Under the pieces are notes generated by a model. The model had not been told where the DNA came from. It ran no database searches and saw nothing but the letters and a program-made list of their open reading frames with translations. Made by a program: the position numbers and the translations under genes. Of a DNA stretch of 8,080 nt, positions 6,985-8,080 are shown piece by piece. The stretch's first letter is position 1, and each line of letters starts with the position of its first letter. This DNA is from DASZKW01 sp035552775. Lineage in GTDB: Bacteria; Actinomycetota; Acidimicrobiia; Acidimicrobiales; Palsa-688. The stretch is taken from assembly GCA_035552775.1 (NCBI GenBank), contig DASZKW010000046.1, positions 1 through 8,080 of the forward strand, given 5' to 3'.

Positions 6985-8080
6985 TCGAGCTACGCCTGCG
7001 CGAAGGCGGCCCTCCGGTCGTTTGTGAGCTGCCTGATGCGCTGGCGGAGCGCCTCGTCGGCGCCGGGGTCATAACCGTGAACCCGCTCGGGCCGCAGCGT
7101 TGGGAGGTGCGGGCGGCTCGCAAGGTCGGCGTGGTCAGGGCAGGGCCGGTAACGGTGTGGGTGGATCCCAAGATCACCGTCGCCCGCCTGCTGTGGCTGC
7201 TCGGATGGGCCAAGCGGCCGGGATGGCTCGGCACCGGCCTGATCGGCTACGCCCCGGCACCCGAGCTGGTCCCTGCGCTAGCCGAGGCGTTTGCCTCGCA
7301 GGCAGAGCGGACCCTGGGAGCCGGGTTGCTCCAGGGCTATCGGGAGATCGACGATGCAACCACCGTGCTGCGAGGGCGGCTCCGGGAGCACGACCAGGTC
7401 GCCGAACGCCACGGCATGGCGATCCCCCTGCTGGTCCGCTACGACGACTACCGATCCGACATCGCCGAAAATCAGCTCCTGCGAGCCGCGGCCGGGCGGC
7501 TACTGCGCCTGCCCGGGGTGGGCCCCGCGGTCAGGGCCAGGCTGCGAGCGCTGCGGGGATTACTGATCGACATCAGCGACCTCGTGCCCGGCACGCCGCT
7601 GCCCCAGTGGAGACCGACGCGGCTCAACGCCCGCTACCACGATGCCCTGTGGCTGGCCGGGATCGTGCTTACCGGCGGGGCGGTGGACCACGAGCCCGGC
7701 GCTCTGCGCCTGGACGGGTTCCTCGTCGACATGTACCAGGTGTTCGAGGACTTCGTCACCGTCACCCTGGCGGACGCGCTGGGAGCGATCGGTGGTCGGT
7801 GCCGGGCCCAGGACCGGTCGTTCCTTGACACCGACGACGAGATCGACATCCGCCCCGACCTGGTGTGGCGGGTCGGAGAACGCCCCGTCGCAGTGATCGA
7901 CGCCAAGTACAAAGCCGAACAACCCGCCGGCTTTCCCCAGGCCGACGTGTACCAGGCGCTGGCCTACGCCACCGCCTACCGGTTGGGAGAGGCGCACCTG
8001 GTCTACGCCCATGGCAACGAAGGTGCCCGAGCGTGGACCGTCCGCAACGCCGGCGTACGAATCATTGCCCATACCCTCAA
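6981..8080 (+). CDS. mcrC: McrC-like PD-(D/E)XK nuclease subunit (3' partial)
   Basis: Reading from GTG 6981 gives 366 uninterrupted codons to the window edge with no stop. The protein begins VIELRLREGGPPVVCEL, followed by the typical McrC N-terminal beta-rich part and a middle segment with the RYDDYRSDIAENQLLRAA and LNARYHDALWLAG motifs. The nuclease site is visible near the end: RPDL with D293, then IDAKYK with D307 and K309, matching the D...DxK triad of McrC. A following helix (QADVYQALAYATAY) is also typical of this nuclease fold. McrC binds the McrB ring, stimulates its GTPase and cuts DNA. The length so far is near the family's usual size, so little should be missing. The start is set by the 4-base overlap with mcrB and the absence of a ribosome binding site, which suggests translation coupled to mcrB. 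Confidence 0.93.
   Translation, partial: MIELRLREGGPPVVCELPDALAERLVGAGVITVNPLGPQRWEVRAARKVGVVRAGPVTVWVDPKITVARLLWLLGWAKRPGWLGTGLIGYAPAPELVPALAEAFASQAERTLGAGLLQGYREIDDATTVLRGRLREHDQVAERHGMAIPLLVRYDDYRSDIAENQLLRAAAGRLLRLPGVGPAVRARLRALRGLLIDISDLVPGTPLPQWRPTRLNARYHDALWLAGIVLTGGAVDHEPGALRLDGFLVDMYQVFEDFVTVTLADALGAIGGRCRAQDRSFLDTDDEIDIRPDLVWRVGERPVAVIDAKYKAEQPAGFPQADVYQALAYATAYRLGEAHLVYAHGNEGARAWTVRNAGVRIIAHTL

Overview
The window is very GC-rich, with most codons ending in G or C. It has GTG and TTG starts and genes that overlap by 4 nt (ATGA, GTGA) or sit close together. This suggests a high-GC Gram-positive bacterium, most likely an actinobacterium; that is an inference from composition and gene style, as no marker gene is present. 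All supported genes lie on the + strand and look like one operon for defence against foreign DNA. I see no RNA genes, CRISPR array, insertion sequence or convincing promoter.

Layout: (1) nt 2-79, the last 25 codons of an upstream gene of unknown function. (2) nt 76-4023, a 1315-residue Eco57I/type IIG-like adenine-N6 DNA methyltransferase, similar in length and architecture to the large methylases of DISARM (DrmMI) and BREX (PglX). (3) nt 4024-4087, a short gap with a bulged hairpin. (4) nt 4088-4777, a stand-alone RelA/SpoT-type nucleotide pyrophosphokinase domain protein. (5) nt 4783-5034, an 83-residue protein of no known family, behind a very strong ribosome binding site. (6) nt 5077-6984, a McrB-type AAA+ motor with an N-terminal winged-helix-like region and an EVE/PUA-like putative modified-base reader. 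(7) nt 6981 to the end, the McrC nuclease, open at the window edge but with its PD-(D/E)XK residues present.

How the parts may work together: the methylase would mark host DNA, and McrB would read DNA and translocate with McrC as the cutting subunit. The RelA/SpoT protein and its small neighbour could be a nucleotide-signalling or growth-arrest arm (a toxSAS-like toxin-antitoxin pair, or a regulator). The joining of a large adenine methylase, a RelA/SpoT enzyme with a small partner, and an EVE-McrBC module in one apparent transcript is the most interesting feature. The parts belong to known families, but I do not recognise this combination as a named system. The upstream gene, of which only the tail is visible, is needed to decide whether this is a DISARM/BREX variant or something else.
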